A program made the translations under genes and the position numbers. This document shows positions 43,054 to 53,700 of a DNA stretch of 64,000 nucleotides, in pieces (position 1 is the first letter of the stretch; every line of letters begins with the position of its first letter). The notes under the pieces are model-generated. The model had not been told where the DNA came from and ran no database searches. It saw nothing but the letters and a program-made list of their open reading frames with translations. Origin of the DNA: Chryseobacterium sp. ON_d1 (lineage in GTDB: Bacteria > Bacteroidota > Bacteroidia > Flavobacteriales > Weeksellaceae); assembly GCF_006829085.1 (NCBI RefSeq), contig NZ_BJTC01000012.1, positions 126,008 through 190,007 of the forward strand. Direction: 5' to 3'.

Positions 43054-44562
43054 TTACCAGCCCTCATTTTGTTTAATGATCCCGTGACTGTTTACGATTT
43101 CAGCCTGTGGAACTGCCCAAACATTGTGTACTGCCGGATTAAAGTTTCTTGCTGCCCAGACCACCTGTCCGTTGATACCATGCAGAGGTTTCGCGTAAGC
43201 TGTCTGAGCATCTCCCCAACGCACAAGGTCTCTGTGTCTGTCTGCCCATTCACCCGCTAGTTCGCAACGTCTTTCATGCTTCAGATCTGCCATTGTGCAT
43301 CCGTTTTTCGGGGATAGACCTGCACGTACTCTGATCATATTGATTTCCTGATCTGCAGATTTTCCCTGCATCAGTAAAGCTTCTGCTTTGATCAGAATGA
43401 CCTCAGCATAACGCATGATCGGAACGGCAAGATCTGTACATGGATAATCTCCGTTGGCACTCACATGCCCACTATTCAGCTGATATTTGAAGGCATCCAT
43501 ATATTTATTGAACTGGTATCCGGTAAGAGAATTTGTAGAAGCGTATATTCTTTCTTTTCCGTTGAAGGTAAATTTGTCTCCAATTTTCAGAATAGTAGCA
43601 CTTCTTCTAAGATCTCCGGTTTCGTATTCATCATACAGCTCTTTCGTCGGCTGGAAATATCCCCATCCATTATATTCTCCCCACCCTTTATTTTCAAGCA
43701 TTACCCCTGGCAGAATACTACCCCAGGCTGTAAACTTAGGTGTTCCGGGGATTGACCAGATATACTCTGAACTGTAGTTATTTTCAGCTTTGAAAACATC
43801 AGCAAAATTCCCTAATAGGGTCCTATTTCCTTTCGTCATTACTTCATTTGCCCAGAATTCTGCGTTATTCCAGTCTTTCATATACAGATATACTTTTGCC
43901 AAAAGGGCCCATGCTGCAGCTTTATGAGGTCTTCCATAATCTTTTGCAGGAAGTTCTGCCTGGGTAGGTAATAATTCTGCTGCTCTTTTCAGGTCATTCA
44001 CAATGTATGTGTAGTTTTCCATTACGTTAGCTGCTCTTGGAATTGGGTTAGGATCCGGATCTTTTGAACGGTCGATGATCGGAACTCCTGCTTTTTCATT
44101 TCCGTAAGAATAGGCCAACTCAAAATACATTCTGCTGCTCATAAAAAGAGCTTCCCCAAGGTATTTGTTTTTGGTAGCCTGTGAAGTCTGGATATTGTCA
44201 ACATTACGGATCACACGGTTGGCCACTCCGATCACATTGTATCTTTTGTTCCACTGGGTTTCAAGGTCTCCTGCTGCGATGTAATTGCTGCTGAAATTTT
44301 TGGCATTATCTGCCTCACTTTTTGCCCTTCCTGTTACCATATCATCACTGGCATTGATAAACCAGAACAAACCTCTTCCGTAGAATTCTCCGTCAAACAA
44401 AGGCTTATACATGGCATTTGCCCCGGTAATAAGGTCGTTTTCCGTTTTCCAGAAGCTGGCTTCAGTAGGTGTTCCTTCCGGCTGAACATCCAGCTCTCCT
44501 GTACAGGATAAAAGCATTGCGGATATTCCTGATATTAAAAATATTTTATTGAAAAGTTTCAT
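43054..44562 (-). CDS. SusD/RagB family outer-membrane lipoprotein
   Basis: The protein has 502 residues. The lipobox MLLSC puts the lipidated Cys at residue 19. The helical TPR-type SusD fold is supported by MSSRMYFELAYSYGNEKAGVPIID, PRPHKAAAWALLAKVYLYMKDWNNAEFWANEVM and C-terminal RYAEVILIKAEALL and MIRVRAGLS. It is the substrate-capturing lid of the SusC channel encoded just upstream. Ligand unknown; the neighbours are phospholipid and phosphate enzymes rather than glycosidases. Confidence 0.94.
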   Translation of the reverse strand: MKLFNKIFLISGISAMLLSCTGELDVQPEGTPTEASFWKTENDLITGANAMYKPLFDGEFYGRGLFWFINASDDMVTGRAKSEADNAKNFSSNYIAAGDLETQWNKRYNVIGVANRVIRNVDNIQTSQATKNKYLGEALFMSSRMYFELAYSYGNEKAGVPIIDRSKDPDPNPIPRAANVMENYTYIVNDLKRAAELLPTQAELPAKDYGRPHKAAAWALLAKVYLYMKDWNNAEFWANEVMTKGNRTLLGNFADVFKAENNYSSEYIWSIPGTPKFTAWGSILPGVMLENKGWGEYNGWGYFQPTKELYDEYETGDLRRSATILKIGDKFTFNGKERIYASTNSLTGYQFNKYMDAFKYQLNSGHVSANGDYPCTDLAVPIMRYAEVILIKAEALLMQGKSADQEINMIRVRAGLSPKNGCTMADLKHERRCELAGEWADRHRDLVRWGDAQTAYAKPLHGINGQVVWAARNFNPAVHNVWAVPQAEIVNSHGIIKQNEGW

Positions 44563-44587
44563 TTTCTTACTTTTTGTTAGTTAAAAA

Positions 44588-47476
44588 TTATAGTCCGATC
44601 TCAACTCCAAAGATGAATGAACGTGCCTGAGGATATCTTCCGGTATCTACTCCGTAAGAGTTCATCCCTACTTCAGGATCAAATCCTGTATATTTCGTTA
44701 TCGTAAACAGGTTGTTGGTGGTTATATACACTCTCACTTTGTTTACATCCAGTTTATTGTACAATTCTTTTGGTAATGAATACCCGATGGTAAGGTTCTT
44801 CAGCCTTAGATACGATCCGTCTTCCACATAGAAATCTGATACTTTTGAGTAATTTCCACTTGGATCTCCATGTACCAGTCTTGGAATATCGGTATTGGTG
44901 TTCTGAGGAGTCCATGCATTCAGGATATCTCTGTCCATGTTGTAATTCTGTCCTGTACCGCCCGGATTCAAAGAAATAAACTTCATCCCGTTGAATATTT
45001 TATTTCCGTATACTCCCTGGAAGAATAAGTTCAGGTCAAAGTTCTTCCATGTCATGTTATAAGAAAATCCGTAAGAGAACTTAGGATACGGACTACCAAG
45101 ATTGACAAAATCGTTATTATTAAGCACCCCTGTATTTCCTTCCTTCTTCAGGAATTTGATATCTCCGGGTTTTGCATTCGGCTGGATAAGATTTCCGTTG
45201 GCATCTTTGTAATTATTGATTTCTTCCTGAGTCTGGAAAATTCCTCCGGTCTTATAACCATAGAAGGAATACAGAGGATCACCTACTTTCACCCGGGTTG
45301 GTTTCAATACGCCTCTTACCCCATTGTCATTGATAAAGATCTCATCCACATTGGCAAGCTGCTTCACCGTATTTTTTAGTTGACTCATCGTAGCTCCTAT
45401 TGAGAACGTGAAATCACCCGAAATTATCTTATTGTAATTGATTCCCAGTTCATACCCTTTATCCTGGAATAATCCGGCATTTACATACTGATTATTGTAC
45501 GTTGCTGTACTTGGTAAGCTTACGTTGAAGATCTGATCTTTGGAGTTTTTCACGAAGTAATCAAACTGTAAGGAAAGGCTGTTGTGAAGAAATGAGGCAT
45601 CTACCCCGAAGTTGGTCTGCTCAGATTTACCCCATTTCAGATCTGGATTCGGACGTGTCGTAGCGTAATAAGCAATATTCTGAGAAGGATCCTGTCCGAA
45701 AATAACATTGTTATCCCTCGTCATCAAAGGATTCACAGCCTGAGGTGAAATTCCTCCAAGATTACCCAGAATACCGTAGCTTCCTCTTAATTTAAGACTT
45801 GAAAGCCATGAAATATTCTGCATAAAGTTTTCTTTCGAAACTACCCAGGCACCGGAAACAGCATAATAATTAGCAAATCTGTTTTGTTTGGCTACCAATG
45901 AAGAACCATCACGTCTGCCCAATACACTTACGATATACTTTCCGGCATAGTCATAGTTTACCCTTGCCAGGTAAGAAACCAAAGACTGTTTGAACCGGTA
46001 ACTGAAAACATCTTTATTGGTGTCTGCTGCATTCTGAAGATGTTGGAAAACCTCAGCTTCACTTCTGAAATCATAGGATTTTGCCACAAAACCATCATCA
46101 ATTGTTTTCTGGAAAGTAAAACCGCCAAGGAAGTCAAAATTATGTTGTCCTAAAGCTATTTTATAAGTCAGCAACTGCTCTGCAAGCGCTGTAGAAGAAT
46201 TATTGGATTGGTATTCCAGATTATTGGTGTCAAAAATTTTCCCGACTTCCAGAACTCTGTACGTGAAGTTCTTTACATCTCCCAGTTTAAAAGTCTGTGA
46301 GAAGTTAGAACGGAATTTTAAATCTTTTGCCAGTGTAATTTCAGCATAAGGGTTGATTAAAATTTCGTGGGTAGGATTTCTGATACTGATTCTTTTAAGA
46401 TAAGCAACAGGATTGATCATATCTCCGTAACCACCTGCCACATCAATAGGCAATCCTGAGAAAGCACCGCTGGGTGTATATACCGGAACATTGGGCGGAT
46501 AATACATGGCAGCTACCAAAGCTCCGGTATAACCACTCTTAGTATCTGCTGTGTTCCCGTCAGAGTAATTATAATACATGTTTTCTCCGATCGTCAGCCA
46601 GTCTTTTACTTTATGTTCAGAATTGACTCTGAAGTTGTATCGTTTTGCCTGAGTATTCAGTAAAATTCCTTCCAGGCTTCTGTGGTTCATGCCCACAAAA
46701 TACCTGGATTTTTCACTTCCTCCACTCAGATTTACATTGTATTCCTGAATGGTTCCTGTTCTGAAAATTTCTTTCATCCAGTCTGTTCTGGTAACTCTTC
46801 CGTCAGGATATTGACTGGGATTAAAAGCCATCGGTAAGCTTCCCAGTTTTCCGGCATTTTCATAGGCTTTGTACATGACATCCTGAAATTCTGCTGCATT
46901 CAGGGATTCTTTCAGCCTCCACGCCTGGTTTACGCCATATTTAACATCAAAATCTAAGGTAAGATTTCCTTTTTTCCCTTTTTTTGTGGTAATAAGGATA
47001 ACTCCTCCGGAAGATCTGGCTCCGTAAATGGCTGCAGAAGCATCTTTCAGTACAGAGATATCCTGAATATCGTTTGGATTGATAGAAGGTGTTCCGTTAA
47101 AGACCACTCCATCCACTACATACAGAGGAGTTTCTCCGTTGATACCTCCCAGACCACGGATATTAACCTTAGGGGCTCCGTTGGGATCTCCACCTTCATT
47201 CACTACCGTTACCCCCGGAGCTTTACCCTGAAGAACTTCTCCTACTCCAGACAAAGATCTGGAAGTAAGCTTATCCAGTGAAGCTTCTGAAACAGCCCCG
47301 GAAACTTTACTTTTTTTCTGTGTTCCGTATCCAACCACGACAATCTCGTCGATGGATTTTTCTTTTAAGCTGTCTTTTTTCTGAGCGAGGAACATCGGTG
47401 AAGCTGATATTGCACCAATAAGTAATACCCTTCCCGTTAAATAAGTTACGGATACAGGGATTTTAAATACATTCAT
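44588..47476 (-). CDS. SusC/RagA family TonB-linked outer-membrane protein
   Basis: The protein has 962 residues from ATG 47476, preceded by AGGAG and a short leader; the longer TTG start lies within the -7 box. A signal sequence is followed directly by KSIDEIVVVGYGTQKKSKVSGAV, the plug start and TonB box region, so the usual N-terminal carboxypeptidase-regulatory domain is missing. The plug (IRGLGGINGETPLYVVDGVVFN, VLKDASAAIYGARSSGGVILITTKKGKKG) is complete, and the barrel ends in FGVEIGL. It imports a ligand bound by SusD using TonB energy. Confidence 0.94.
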   Translation of the reverse strand: MNVFKIPVSVTYLTGRVLLIGAISASPMFLAQKKDSLKEKSIDEIVVVGYGTQKKSKVSGAVSEASLDKLTSRSLSGVGEVLQGKAPGVTVVNEGGDPNGAPKVNIRGLGGINGETPLYVVDGVVFNGTPSINPNDIQDISVLKDASAAIYGARSSGGVILITTKKGKKGNLTLDFDVKYGVNQAWRLKESLNAAEFQDVMYKAYENAGKLGSLPMAFNPSQYPDGRVTRTDWMKEIFRTGTIQEYNVNLSGGSEKSRYFVGMNHRSLEGILLNTQAKRYNFRVNSEHKVKDWLTIGENMYYNYSDGNTADTKSGYTGALVAAMYYPPNVPVYTPSGAFSGLPIDVAGGYGDMINPVAYLKRISIRNPTHEILINPYAEITLAKDLKFRSNFSQTFKLGDVKNFTYRVLEVGKIFDTNNLEYQSNNSSTALAEQLLTYKIALGQHNFDFLGGFTFQKTIDDGFVAKSYDFRSEAEVFQHLQNAADTNKDVFSYRFKQSLVSYLARVNYDYAGKYIVSVLGRRDGSSLVAKQNRFANYYAVSGAWVVSKENFMQNISWLSSLKLRGSYGILGNLGGISPQAVNPLMTRDNNVIFGQDPSQNIAYYATTRPNPDLKWGKSEQTNFGVDASFLHNSLSLQFDYFVKNSKDQIFNVSLPSTATYNNQYVNAGLFQDKGYELGINYNKIISGDFTFSIGATMSQLKNTVKQLANVDEIFINDNGVRGVLKPTRVKVGDPLYSFYGYKTGGIFQTQEEINNYKDANGNLIQPNAKPGDIKFLKKEGNTGVLNNNDFVNLGSPYPKFSYGFSYNMTWKNFDLNLFFQGVYGNKIFNGMKFISLNPGGTGQNYNMDRDILNAWTPQNTNTDIPRLVHGDPSGNYSKVSDFYVEDGSYLRLKNLTIGYSLPKELYNKLDVNKVRVYITTNNLFTITKYTGFDPEVGMNSYGVDTGRYPQARSFIFGVEIGL

Positions 47477-47497
47477 GATCTCCTTTTTGATTAGGTG

Positions 47498-47505
47498 CAA
47501 AATTA
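47498..47505 (-). promoter_or_regulatory. -7 promoter box of the first susC
   Basis: TAATTTTG on the minus strand fits TAnnTTTG; start would be near 47492, giving a leader of about 16 bases that contains AGGAG ahead of ATG 47476. No -33 TTG is seen at the normal distance. Confidence 0.45.
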
Positions 47506-47871
47506 GAACAGCCAGCTCCGTGGTATCATTAAGATTTTCTTACGTTTTTATTAAGAAATTTTAGGCTTTTTTAAATCGCACCTACCACACAAAACAAATA
47601 AACATTTGTATTTCAATAACATAAGTATTTAAAAGTAATTATTCTCCAAACATTCTCTGCATGATTCAGATTAACTTTATTTTAAATTTATCATCCGTTA
47701 ATGATAACGGATGAAGAAATCATTAATTTATTTCACGAATAATAAGTGAGCGAGTTCATTTTTCTTTTTTTACATTTGCTGAAAATAGATTTTACTTTTT
47801 GAACACAGACCTTTAAAAACGTCTCACTGGCATCATAAAAAAAATAAAAACAATAAAATCATAAGAATTCA
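47506..47871. other. Divergent spacer between susC and SDR genes
   Basis: This AT-rich region of 366 bases separates two divergent genes. It holds the perfect dyad at 47692-47713, and otherwise homopolymer T and A runs. No open frame or RNA gene is evident. Regulation of the susC gene could act from here. Confidence 0.5.
47692..47713. promoter_or_regulatory. Perfect 9-4-9 inverted repeat, candidate operator
   Basis: CATCCGTTA-ATGA-TAACGGATG is an exact dyad in a divergent intergenic region, with no T run on either side, so it is not a normal terminator. It could be an operator for a dimeric regulator or a hairpin in a leader. The regulator is unknown. Confidence 0.5.
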
Positions 47872-48660
47872 ATGACCATCATTATAACAGGAACCTCATC
47901 AGGAATCGGGTTTGCATTGGCCGAATATTTTGGTAAAAAGGGGCATAAAGTATACGGACTAAGCCGAAAACATACAGAAAGTCGGTATTTCAGATCAATT
48001 CCAACAGATGTGACGGATAACACTGCTGTTCAGAATGCTGTTGCTGAGGTTTTAAAAACAGAAAGCAAAATTGATGTTCTGATCAACAATGCCGGAATGG
48101 GAATGGTAGGTGCAGTGGAAGATTCTACGAAAGAGGATATTCTGAAACTTTTCAGCCTGAATCTTGCCGGACCTGTACAGATGATGAGTGCCGTTCTTCC
48201 GAATATGCGTGAACATAGATTTGGAAAAATTATCAATGTTTCCAGTATCGGAAGTGAAATGGGACTGCCTTTCCGAGGGTTTTATTCGGCATCAAAATCT
48301 GCTCTGGATAAAGTAACCGAAGCAATGAGGTATGAAGTTTACCCGTGGAATATTGACGTTTGTTCATTGCATCTTGGGGATATCAAAACCAATATAGCAG
48401 ACAACCGAGTGATTGCACAGGTTTCTGAACCTTATAAAAATGTTTTTGATAAAGTATATGCTTTAATGAATTCCCATGTGAATGACGGAACAGAGCCTTT
48501 GGAAGTAGCAGAATATATTGAAAAGCTTTTAGCAAAAGATAAATGGAAAGCGCATTATTATTTTGGTAAATTCGGGCAGAAAATCGGGGTTCCTCTGAAA
48601 TGGATTCTTCCGCAGGGAACTTATGAGAATTTGATGAAGAAATATAATAAACTGGATTAG
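47872..48660 (+). CDS. Short-chain dehydrogenase/reductase
   Basis: The protein has 262 residues. Classical SDR: NAD(P)-binding TGTSSGIG at 6-13, NNAGMG, Ser in INVSSIGSEMG, and catalytic Y138-S-A-S-K142. Substrate unknown. It is divergent from the SusCD genes and not clearly linked to them. Confidence 0.92.
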   Translation: MTIIITGTSSGIGFALAEYFGKKGHKVYGLSRKHTESRYFRSIPTDVTDNTAVQNAVAEVLKTESKIDVLINNAGMGMVGAVEDSTKEDILKLFSLNLAGPVQMMSAVLPNMREHRFGKIINVSSIGSEMGLPFRGFYSASKSALDKVTEAMRYEVYPWNIDVCSLHLGDIKTNIADNRVIAQVSEPYKNVFDKVYALMNSHVNDGTEPLEVAEYIEKLLAKDKWKAHYYFGKFGQKIGVPLKWILPQGTYENLMKKYNKLD

Positions 48661-48699
48661 TTTCAGTTGTATAGAAAGCATTTAATAATATAATTTTTT

Positions 48700-48775
48700 T
48701 AAACCATTAAGAAGAGGTAAGTTGTAAGGAATGATTAAGACAAGCTTCGCTTTAAGTTTTATCTTAAATCAAAAA
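48700..48775. repeat. AT-rich structured intergenic element
   Basis: It contains ACCATTAAG, then TTAAGA (48735-48740) and TCTTAA (48762-48767) enclosing AAGCTTCGCTT, which can fold as a small hairpin. The AAGCTTCGCTT core and flanks look like a dispersed element I recall from Chryseobacterium intergenic DNA, but that memory is not verified. No gene is present. Confidence 0.35.
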
Positions 48776-48824
48776 TAATTACGCTTAATTTCGTCGCTTG
48801 CTTATGGCGTAGATATATTTGGGA

Positions 48825-50429
48825 TTGAAACTGTTTCTGAAAATATTTTTTATACTGTTCTGCGTTTTTACACAAGCGCAGAAAAAGCAATATTGGCTTA
48901 TTGATACAGAAACCAAGATCAGAAAAAAAGTAAAGGATTCTACTTCAGCGGTAAAATTTCTGGATTCATTAGCTCAGAATAACTATTTCTTCACCAAACT
49001 GAAAGATGTAAAAGTAAAGGGAGACAGCACCGAAATTTTTTATGATAAAGGCAAAAATTTTAATGAAACCTATGTAAACCTTACGGATTCTCTGGTTCAG
49101 AAATTGAAAATCCAGAAAGATTTTTTCACTAAAAATTTAGATTCCACTAAGAAAAGCATTAACAAGACTTATATTGATGAAGGCTATTCTTTCAGCAGAA
49201 TCAAATCTAAATACAAAGGGCAGAAAAACGGCTATCCGATTGTAGAACTTGACATCAACAAAAATGATAAAAGAACGATCAACGGATTTGTGGTAAAAGG
49301 ATACGAAAAAGTACCCAAAAGATTTATCAAAAACCTTGAAAAGGAATTCAAAGGTAAAAACTATGATGACAAGAATCTTCTGGCCATTAATAAAACCTTC
49401 CAGAGCCATCCTTTTTTAACCCTCGAAAGACAGCCGCAGACTTTATTCACAAAAGATTCCACAAGCATTTTCCTGTTTCTGGAAAAGAAAAAGACCAATA
49501 CTTTTGACGGGGTAATCGGTTTTGGAAATGACAAAACTTCCAAGTTTACTTTAAACGGAACGATGAATGTGAATTTCAGGAATATGTTCAACGGTTTTGA
49601 GACCGTCAATTTATACTGGCAGCGAAATCCGGATAAAGGACAGACTTTTGATCTTCAGGTGGATATTCCATACCTGTTCAAATCCAATGTCGGGATGAAT
49701 GCCAAAGTGAATATCTATAGACAGGATTCTACATTTGCGAATGTAAAGTTCCTTCCTGCTTTCTATTATCACATCAACAACCGAAACAAAATAGGGTTAA
49801 GAGGAACTCTTGAAAGCTCTACCATCATCGACTCCCTATATGTTCAGGGGAAAGACTATAATAAAAAAGGAATCGGGGTATGGTTTGAAATGACAGAACC
49901 TACTGATATTGATCTTTTTCTTTATAAGACAAGAATCAATGCAGGATATGACTTCTTAACAACCACCTATACAAAAGGGAATACCAAAGCGAATCAAAAC
50001 CAGTTTTATTTCTTTGGGGAGCACAATTATCATATTTCCGGAAATCATTTCCTGAATATCAAGGGAGAAGGCGCCATGATGGATTCAAAAATAGAGTTTT
50101 CCACCAACGAATTATACCGTTTTGGTGGCTGGAATTCTATGCGGGGATTCAATGAAAACTCGCTTGCTGCCGACTTCTACTATTATGGCAGTCTGGAATA
50201 CCGTTATCTGATCGGTAATCAGGCCTTCTTCGATGTCTTCGGACAGTATGGACAGCTCAATAATAAATCGTTAAATGTAAGACCCAAACTTTACAGTGTC
50301 GGGCTTGGTTTCAATTTCTTTATCCCCATCGGTCTGATGAGTTTCCAGCTGTCTAACGGTAATGAGTTTGGAAATCCTTTTAAGTTTAATGATACCAAAA
50401 TTCACTGGGGAATCCTGAGCAGGTTTTAG
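48825..50429 (+). CDS. Outer-membrane barrel protein, Omp85/POTRA-like
   Basis: The protein has about 534 residues. A signal peptide (ending FTQAQ) is followed by a domain of about 150 residues with POTRA-like stretches (VKVKGDSTEIFYD; INGFVVKGYEKVPKRFIKNLEKEFKGK), then a beta-barrel ending MSFQLSNGNEFGNPFKFNDTKIHWGILSRF, with terminal Phe as in Omp85/BamA proteins. An in-frame stop at 48810 and the lack of ATG or GTG mean translation must begin at TTG 48819, TTG 48825 or perhaps CTG 48837; 48825 is used here. Role unknown; likely a small Omp85-family translocator. Confidence 0.65.
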   Translation: MKLFLKIFFILFCVFTQAQKKQYWLIDTETKIRKKVKDSTSAVKFLDSLAQNNYFFTKLKDVKVKGDSTEIFYDKGKNFNETYVNLTDSLVQKLKIQKDFFTKNLDSTKKSINKTYIDEGYSFSRIKSKYKGQKNGYPIVELDINKNDKRTINGFVVKGYEKVPKRFIKNLEKEFKGKNYDDKNLLAINKTFQSHPFLTLERQPQTLFTKDSTSIFLFLEKKKTNTFDGVIGFGNDKTSKFTLNGTMNVNFRNMFNGFETVNLYWQRNPDKGQTFDLQVDIPYLFKSNVGMNAKVNIYRQDSTFANVKFLPAFYYHINNRNKIGLRGTLESSTIIDSLYVQGKDYNKKGIGVWFEMTEPTDIDLFLYKTRINAGYDFLTTTYTKGNTKANQNQFYFFGEHNYHISGNHFLNIKGEGAMMDSKIEFSTNELYRFGGWNSMRGFNENSLAADFYYYGSLEYRYLIGNQAFFDVFGQYGQLNNKSLNVRPKLYSVGLGFNFFIPIGLMSFQLSNGNEFGNPFKFNDTKIHWGILSRF

Positions 50430-50436
50430 AAATAGA

Positions 50437-50594
50437 AAGGAAGAAGGAAGATCAGGGCTGGAAGTTATTAAGTTCCTGTTTTTACTATCCTGCTATTTCT
50501 ATAGAAAGATTTTCTTCAAAAATTTATTACTGAGGGCTTCAAGAAGTTAAAACCACCACAATAACGTCCTGTTTCCCTCTCCTAGCTTCCTTAC
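50437..50594. repeat. Degenerate dispersed intergenic repeat, copy B
   Basis: Starts AGGAAGAAGGAAG with AGGGCTGGAAGTTATT, like copy A at 39752, and ends CTCCTAGCTTCC. It forms most of the 334-base gap before the second susC gene. I see no gene; the remaining bases up to 50763 are AT-rich with a possible promoter for susC. Confidence 0.4.
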
Positions 50595-50763
50595 CTTATA
50601 ATAAGTAATAATATATAATAAAGCAAAATCCCTTATATAAAGGACATTTTCAGTTTTACCTTTCTATTAATTCTTCCTGTTAAAAAATATTAAATCGTAT
50701 TTTTATTTTAATACCTCATTAAAATACAGGTAACAGTGCACTGCTAAATTTGTCTTCAAAAAA

Positions 50764-53700
50764 ATGAAGAAAACTCTAGCCACTTTTGCCGTTTTTTTAC
50801 TTCCTCTTTATTTTTCTGCCCAGGAAATCAATATTACCGGAAATGTAAAATCAGAAAACGGTTCCAGTGTTTCCGGGGTGAATATCACCGACAAAAATAC
50901 AGGCAAGACAGCAACTACTGATGAAAACGGTAATTTCACCATTTCTGCAAACCCCAAAGATATTCTTGAATTTTTTGCTCCTGATTTTTCTGTTTATACC
51001 GTTGAGGTTTCTTCCAGAAGACAATATTCTGTTGTTTTAAAAAAGTCAAACGAAAAGCAGATTGAAGGGGTGGTTATCACCGCTTTGGGTATTGCCAAGA
51101 AAAAAGAAAAGATTGGCTATTCTACCCAGGAAGTGGGAACGAAACAGTTTGAAACGATCACCACACCAAGTATCGGGAATTTATTCTCCGGACAGGTAGC
51201 TGGCCTTAATGTTTCTAATCCAACGGGAATGCAGCAGGCTCCGCAATTTACACTGAGAGGAAACTCAAATCTTGTTTTTGTTATTGATGGTGTCATTGTG
51301 GAAAAAGAAGTTTTTCAGAATTTAGACCCTAACAATATTGAAAATATCAACGTTCTGAAAGGTGCTACAGCATCTGCTTTATATGGATCAAGAGGCCGCT
51401 ACGGAGCCATTTTGATCACTACGAAAAATGCTAAGAAAAAAGGATTCTCTGTAGAATTTTCTCAAAATACCATGATTACGGCAGGGTTTACCAATCTCCC
51501 GAAAACCCAGACCGAATATGGGAACGGTTCTCATGGGAAATATGAATTCTGGGATGGTGCCGATGGCGGAGTCAATGACGGAGATATGATATGGGGGCCA
51601 AAATTTGTTCCCGGTTTACAGATTGCCCAGTGGAACAGTCCGATCAGAGATAAAATAACAGGACAGGTAGTTCCGTGGTATGGGGCTGTAACGGGAACTC
51701 AGTATGATGATAAATCGAGATATGAAAGAGTTCCAATCGACTGGAAATACCATGATAACTTAAGTACTTTCCTAAAACCGGCGGTAATCAATAACAATAA
51801 TTTTGCGATCAGCTATAGAAATAACAAAGATGTTTACAGATTCTCCGGGAATTTCATGAATTATGACGACAGGGTTCCGAACTCCTATCTTCAGAAATAC
51901 GGAATCAACTTTTCTTCTGAAAACCATCTCGGAAATAAATTGATATTCGATACAAAATTTAATTTTAACCAGGCTTTTACTCCTAATATTCCCAACTATG
52001 ATTACAACCCAAGCGGTCACATGTACACTATCCTGATCTGGATGGGAGGTGATGTAGACGGCAAAGCACTTAAAAATCATATGTGGATTCCTGGAAAAGA
52101 AGGAAGGGCGCAAGCCAACTGGAACTACGCATGGTACAATAATCCATGGTTTGGAGCTGAATATTATAAGAATCAGAACAGAACGAATATCATCAATGCA
52201 CAGACAGGTTTAGAGTATAAGGCGACACAGGATCTTTCGGTAAAAGGAAAAATTTCCCTGGTGGAAAATCACAGCAAAACGGAAGTATTGAGCCCTTACT
52301 CTTATTTCAACTACAGCGCGCCAAGAAGTGGTGGCTACATTCTGAAAGATAATAAAACATGGAACCTGAACTACGATGTCCTTGCAACGTACAAGAAAAA
52401 AATATCTGAAAACTTTGATTTTACAATCAATGCAGGAGGTTCAGCTTTTTATTATAAAAACAATAACAATGAAAGATCTACAGACGGATTGAAAATTCCT
52501 GAAGTATACACTTTTGAGAACTCTATCGGAGCCCTTAAGAATTATACCTACCTGAAGGAAAAGCTGATTTACAGTGCCTATTCTACCATTGATATCGGAT
52601 TATACAATGCTTTCTTCATCAATATTTCAGGGCGTAATGACTGGTCTTCTACCCTCCCTAAAGCCAACAGGTCTTACTTTTACCCTTCTGCATCCATCAG
52701 CGCCGTAATTTCAAACCTGGTAAAAATGCCGGAGTCTATCAATATGCTCAAGCTTTCCGCTTCCTGGGCAAAAGTAGCGTATGACTTCCAGCCTTATTCC
52801 ATCAGAAATTATTATCTGAATAATCAGGGAATCACTTTTAACGGCAACCCTACTTATTACTATCCTACGACCCTGAACGTAGAAAATTCTTTAAAACCGG
52901 AGCAGACAAAGTCCTATGAATTAGGTTTAAGCGCCGGCTTCCTGAATAACAGAATTACTTTAGACGCCACTTATTTCAGAACATTAGATTATAATAATAT
53001 CCTTCAGTTCCCTGCCGCAGAATCATCCGGTTTCACCTCACAATATGTAAACGGGAATGAGTATACCACAAAAGGGTTTGAAATCACTCTTGGTTTGGTT
53101 CCGGTAAAAACGGCTGATTTTAGTTGGAAAACTCTGATCAACTGGAGTACTTATGAGCAAAAGCTGACCTCTATCTACGACAATATGCCGAATTATAAAA
53201 ACATTAAGCTAGGCGAAAGAATGGACAGCTACTATGATTACACCTGGCAAAAATCTCCGGACGGAAAAGTCATTCTTGATGCCAATACAGGAATGCCAAC
53301 AAGAGCTAATGCTCCAACTAACTTAGGACATTTCAATCCCGACTGGACTTTCGGCTTCAACAATACATTTAAATATAAAAAATTTACTCTAAATATCGGA
53401 ATCGATGGCAGTATCGGCGGGGTCATGAGATCGCAGGTTGTTGAAAAGATGTGGTGGGGAGGAAAACATCCTAACTCTATAGCATACAGAGATCTTGAAT
53501 ATGCCAATCCGGGAACATACTATTTCGTACCAGATGGGGTAAATTACAACCCTGCTACAGGTGTTTATACTCCACACACCAAGGCAATCAGCTTCCAGGA
53601 CTGGGCACAGAACTATCCTTATCAGGCAAGGGTAACACAGGATGAAAGTGAAGAATTTGCCAATGTTTTCGACAGAACTTTCGTCAAACTGAGATCTGTT

